A stretch of 15,685 nt of DNA from Candidatus Wallbacteria bacterium (GTDB lineage: Bacteria > Muiribacteriota > UBA6191 > JACPRK01). Below, one piece after another: positions 13,701 to 15,685 of the stretch. Where the stretch lies: assembly GCA_016199905.1 (NCBI GenBank), contig JACQFU010000089.1, forward strand, positions 1 through 15,685, read 5' to 3'. The translations under genes and the position numbers were made by a program. The notes under the pieces were generated by a model. That model was not told the DNA's origin, did not search any database, and saw nothing but the letters and a program-made list of their open reading frames with translations. Position 1 is the first letter of the stretch. The number at the start of each line of letters is the position of its first letter.

Positions 13701-15685
13701 CCCGGGCCAAGAAGATGAAGCCGCTCGTGGCAGGCCGGTTCGCGGCGTTGATGACCGTCTACCCCGACGACGCGCGGCTGGTCACAGCCTGCGCGGAGTG
13801 GCTCGACCTGCTGGAGGACGCCGACGGCAAGGCCCGGCTCTATCTGGAGGCGGCGGCGAAGTATCGGGACATCGACCTGCTGGAGACGATCGGCAACTAC
13901 TTCGAAGCCACGGGCGCCAGCGACGGCTCCGAGAAGGCCTTGGGCCGTCTGCTCGAGGTGAGCGGCGGCGAACGGGACTACCGGCTGCGGCTGGCGGCCC
14001 TGCAGGAGCAGCGTGGGGAGCGCGATCTGGCGCGCTCGACCCTGGAGCAAGGCGTGGAGTTGGGCCGCAAGGCCGAGGTTGCGGGCGAGGGGCCGACCCA
14101 GGCGATCGCGTCGCTTCTCGACCTGGCGAGCTACCAGGAACGGCAGGGCCTGCTCGAGTCGCTCTTCAGCACCCTGGCCGACGCCGAGCACCTGGCCTCG
14201 GGCGAGCGGCGGCGGGAGATTCGCCAGCGGCTGGGACGGCTGCTGCTGGCCAACAATCGCGAGCCGGAGGCCCGCCGGGTCTTCCTGTCGATGCTGGCCG
14301 ACGACCCGCTCGAGCCCGATTCGTTCGCGGAGCTGGCAGGTCTGGCGTTGAAGTCGAAAGATGCGTCGGCTCTTACGACTCTCTATGAGGGCGCGATTCA
14401 AGCCGTGCGCAAGTCCGCGTTGCCCGCGCCCGATCGAAAGGCGCGAGTCCTGCGCCTGCGAGAGGATCTCGCCGCGCATTATCTGGCGCTCGGAAAGCCT
14501 GCCGACGCTCTCGACCAGTGGATCGAGGTCGTCAACCGCGAGCCCGGCGACGAGCGTTCGCTCGCGAAGGCCTACGAGGTCGCGACGGCCGGCAAGCTCT
14601 TGACCCGCCTGGAGGGCTACTACCGGAAGACCTCGGAGAAGTCTTTCAAGGACTACCGCTGGAACGTCGTGCTGGCGCGCATCTCGGAGCTGGACGGCCG
14701 GAGTGACGAGGCCGCCTCGCAGTACGCCAAGGCCATCGCCAACGAGCCCCATCGACCCGAGTTGTACCGCGCACGCGCCGACGATCTGGTGAAGGCCGGC
14801 AAGTACCGCGAGGCCGCGGACGTTTTCCGGGACCTGTATCGACTCGACAACCGCGACACGTCCTGGCTCGAAAAGGTGGCGTTGATGTTCGCCCGCTCCG
14901 GCGACATGCAGCGCGCCCGGCAGGAACTGGAGGCCTTCGTCAAGCTCGGTGCGCAGGACGCCGGGTCGCACCTGGCCGCCGCGCGAGTGTACGACGCCTG
15001 GGGCCTGGCGGCCGAGGCGCTCAAGGAGTCGCGGGAAGCCGTGGCGCTGGAGCGCGACGCCTGGCGCTCGCGAGACGTGAACGGCTATCTGGTCGCCGAC
15101 GCGCTGGCCCTGATCGGCCGCTGGGACGGAGGCGCGGCCGCTCTCGCCGCGGCCCTGGACCTGCGCGGCCGATTCGAGGAGCTGCGCGGCGCCGCGGGCA
15201 ACAATCACGTGCAGGAGGCGCGGCTGCGGGAGGCCGCCGGCAAAGTCGAACGGTTCGTATCGGACCGTCTGCCGGGCATCGTGCAGCGCTACTCGTCCGA
15301 CGGCGACGCGTCCGCGCTGGCCACGGCCGCCTCGACGGCCGCCCGAGCCGACGCCAACCTGGTGCCGGAGCTGATCAAGTTCGCCGAGGCGGCCAGGCTC
15401 TACCCGCTCCAGAAGGACCTGATGGAGCTGGCAATCACGCTGCCCGCGCCCCAGAACACCGACCCGGCCGAGGCTTTGCGTCAGATGCTGGCGAGAAGAC
15501 TCGCCCGCGGCGAGGAGGCGGCTTTCATTCGCCAGAGGCTTCTCTCGGTCACGGACGGCGGACGGCACGCGAGTTTGCTCTTGCGCCTGGCCGTGCTCGC
15601 CCGGCTGGAGGGCGACACCTCAGGCGAGCAAGCCGCGCTGGCCGAGCTGATGGCGTACACCCAGGACGGCCACAGCTTCTATCAC
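10790..15685 (+). CDS. Giant exported TPR/alpha-solenoid protein, 3' end outside window
   Basis: I translated this frame codon by codon from the ATG at 10790 to the last base: 1632 codons with no stop, so the protein is larger still. The start overlaps the previous stop as ATGA. Residues 1-29 are a signal peptide (RRASRWLVASALLLALLLTPSHA before Gln30). A low-complexity Ala/Pro/Glu/Thr region follows (about 31-95), then continuous amphipathic helical pairs from about 105 onward. Many have TPR character, for example LATVLASQGDFARAQPILEKR (about 130-150), ALPLYQKALARYPGD (about 806-820) and AASQYAKAIANEPHRPELY (about 1306-1324). There is no enzyme motif, no second membrane segment and only a few cysteines. 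Such arrays form superhelical scaffolds for protein binding, here on the outer side of the inner membrane. Translational coupling suggests that the VIT/VWA protein is its partner. Whether an anchor, enzyme or further repeats lie at the C-terminus cannot be seen. Two long antisense open frames across this region are shadows. Confidence 0.93.
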   Translation, partial: MTAIGPRRASRWLVASALLLALLLTPSHAQETEEDDAQPDVSAAQTGEATAAAEPPAGTPEATLPAPEASPTTAPADSAPEISIATSPAEPDGSTAWRTEKFFGQETWVPREPAERVKLLEAAKPGAAASLELATVLASQGDFARAQPILEKRVKDAASPETRGRARLDLADLMHRQLHLPEEVLALRTALQEVPVEARPALYDRIFSVVEIYRVPQFDTLMLLQERVAAFPGDWPATKALLDFQLRNGSVNAMAGIDAALPKFRDHRRELLEMKRGLLLKDGKAEAVRQAYLAAAVPAPGAELDAEVLDDLLEVLRHRREVEPVRRRLEALERAGRLTPQDVVLLVWILASENRGDEASKALEGLAAPVRRALGRDTMGQLFSKLGRTAQAAKLYLGAYLEAKEPAAREGALYHFAGALRAQPAALPQLAPDPARALAAPGRVDGNPGYVSGLLSLVFNATHPGARLASLGSAARAWTGRGALWGVAAAYASEFPSSERGQEVFLFAMDDLGRARQHELVSALIQKRLDSLKPASALAFGLKLRQAAALRSASKRQGAWAIYRELLAGFPRSPAAAAPETLSRYWKVFDLLAASLAEDGRHEDVLRLYWDELGRRPSDAALYQKFLAYLTTYKLVEAELKVYEKAIQSFKDPSWSHKLARWYLRHKRKDAYQKLAYRVMGLFGGSQLRQFLGEFAHLGYGRGADDPDNRLALALYKDALARHPHELAFVTRLERFYRARKMETELDALLSRYYFSAPELAERWLRDLARRGQLDAKLQAAGSPALGASTLYERFVADARSRRCEFEQALPLYQKALARYPGDRWLTLRVASLLRSLGRPIEAAQLLARLIAAWPDDAELLTLRGELLIEAGDADGAVSSWNRLVETRPGDSARYLEAATVFWDYFDYGRAASLLEECRRVTGEPATHAVRLAAVHESAGAPEKAIEEYIRQLWLVDLYDFEARRRLVYLSRAKKMKPLVAGRFAALMTVYPDDARLVTACAEWLDLLEDADGKARLYLEAAAKYRDIDLLETIGNYFEATGASDGSEKALGRLLEVSGGERDYRLRLAALQEQRGERDLARSTLEQGVELGRKAEVAGEGPTQAIASLLDLASYQERQGLLESLFSTLADAEHLASGERRREIRQRLGRLLLANNREPEARRVFLSMLADDPLEPDSFAELAGLALKSKDASALTTLYEGAIQAVRKSALPAPDRKARVLRLREDLAAHYLALGKPADALDQWIEVVNREPGDERSLAKAYEVATAGKLLTRLEGYYRKTSEKSFKDYRWNVVLARISELDGRSDEAASQYAKAIANEPHRPELYRARADDLVKAGKYREAADVFRDLYRLDNRDTSWLEKVALMFARSGDMQRARQELEAFVKLGAQDAGSHLAAARVYDAWGLAAEALKESREAVALERDAWRSRDVNGYLVADALALIGRWDGGAAALAAALDLRGRFEELRGAAGNNHVQEARLREAAGKVERFVSDRLPGIVQRYSSDGDASALATAASTAARADANLVPELIKFAEAARLYPLQKDLMELAITLPAPQNTDPAEALRQMLARRLARGEEAAFIRQRLLSVTDGGRHASLLLRLAVLARLEGDTSGEQAALAELMAYTQDGHSFYH

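Noticed and set aside
10817..15568. Two long antisense open frames (763 and 804 codons) on the minus strand
   Set aside because: They lie opposite the continuous sense gene. Their translations are Gly/Arg/Gln/Leu-rich without domains or ribosome-binding sites, and such shadows are expected opposite GC-rich genes with few A/T third positions.
1..15685. CRISPR arrays, tRNA or rRNA genes, insertion sequences, prophage genes
   Set aside because: No regularly spaced direct repeats, cloverleaf sequence, rRNA core motif, transposase or phage protein could be seen on either strand.

Overview
The window is GC-rich, with strong G/C bias at third codon positions. Its genes encode an envelope-focused, almost entirely exported protein set: signal peptides, an Lgt lipoprotein-maturation enzyme, a LysM/M23 murein hydrolase, a VIT/VWA protein, beta-propellers and very long TPR solenoids. 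This points to a Gram-negative bacterium with a high-GC genome. The VIT/VWA + TPR + propeller repertoire is the kind seen in Acidobacteriota and similar deep-branching soil or metagenomic lineages. That placement is inference; there is no rRNA or phylogenetic marker here. I see no tRNA, rRNA, CRISPR array, insertion sequence or phage gene.

Layout. (1) 1-1869, plus strand: the 3' part of a TPR-repeat protein whose reading frame is already open at base 1. (2) 1878-4446, minus strand, read right to left: a small exported glycine-zipper protein (4446-3817) with a near-consensus promoter and an intrinsic terminator; an Lgt-type membrane enzyme (3714-2932); and an exported protein of unknown function (2867-1878). 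The last converges on gene 1 with only 8 bp between the stop codons. (3) 4447-4581: the divergent promoter region. (4) 4582-15685, plus strand: a membrane-anchored 14-blade propeller protein; a second exported propeller-like gene interrupted by one frameshift near 6991-7004; a LysM + M23 endopeptidase; a VIT/VWA protein; and a very large exported TPR protein. The TPR protein starts at 10790 inside the VIT/VWA stop codon (ATGA overlap) and stays open for 1632 codons to the window edge.

Working together (inference). The plus-strand cluster places two propeller proteins, a cell-wall hydrolase, a metal-dependent (MIDAS) adhesion-type domain and a giant superhelical scaffold side by side, all predicted to act outside the cytoplasm. 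The tightest link is the translationally coupled VIT/VWA-TPR pair, the best candidate here for an undescribed envelope or surface complex. The small Asn/Gly/aromatic-rich glycine-zipper protein has the only textbook sigma70 promoter and terminator in the window, so it is probably an abundant, independently expressed envelope protein.

Limits: no homology search was possible. Family names rest on motifs read directly from the sequence, and several products remain of unknown function.
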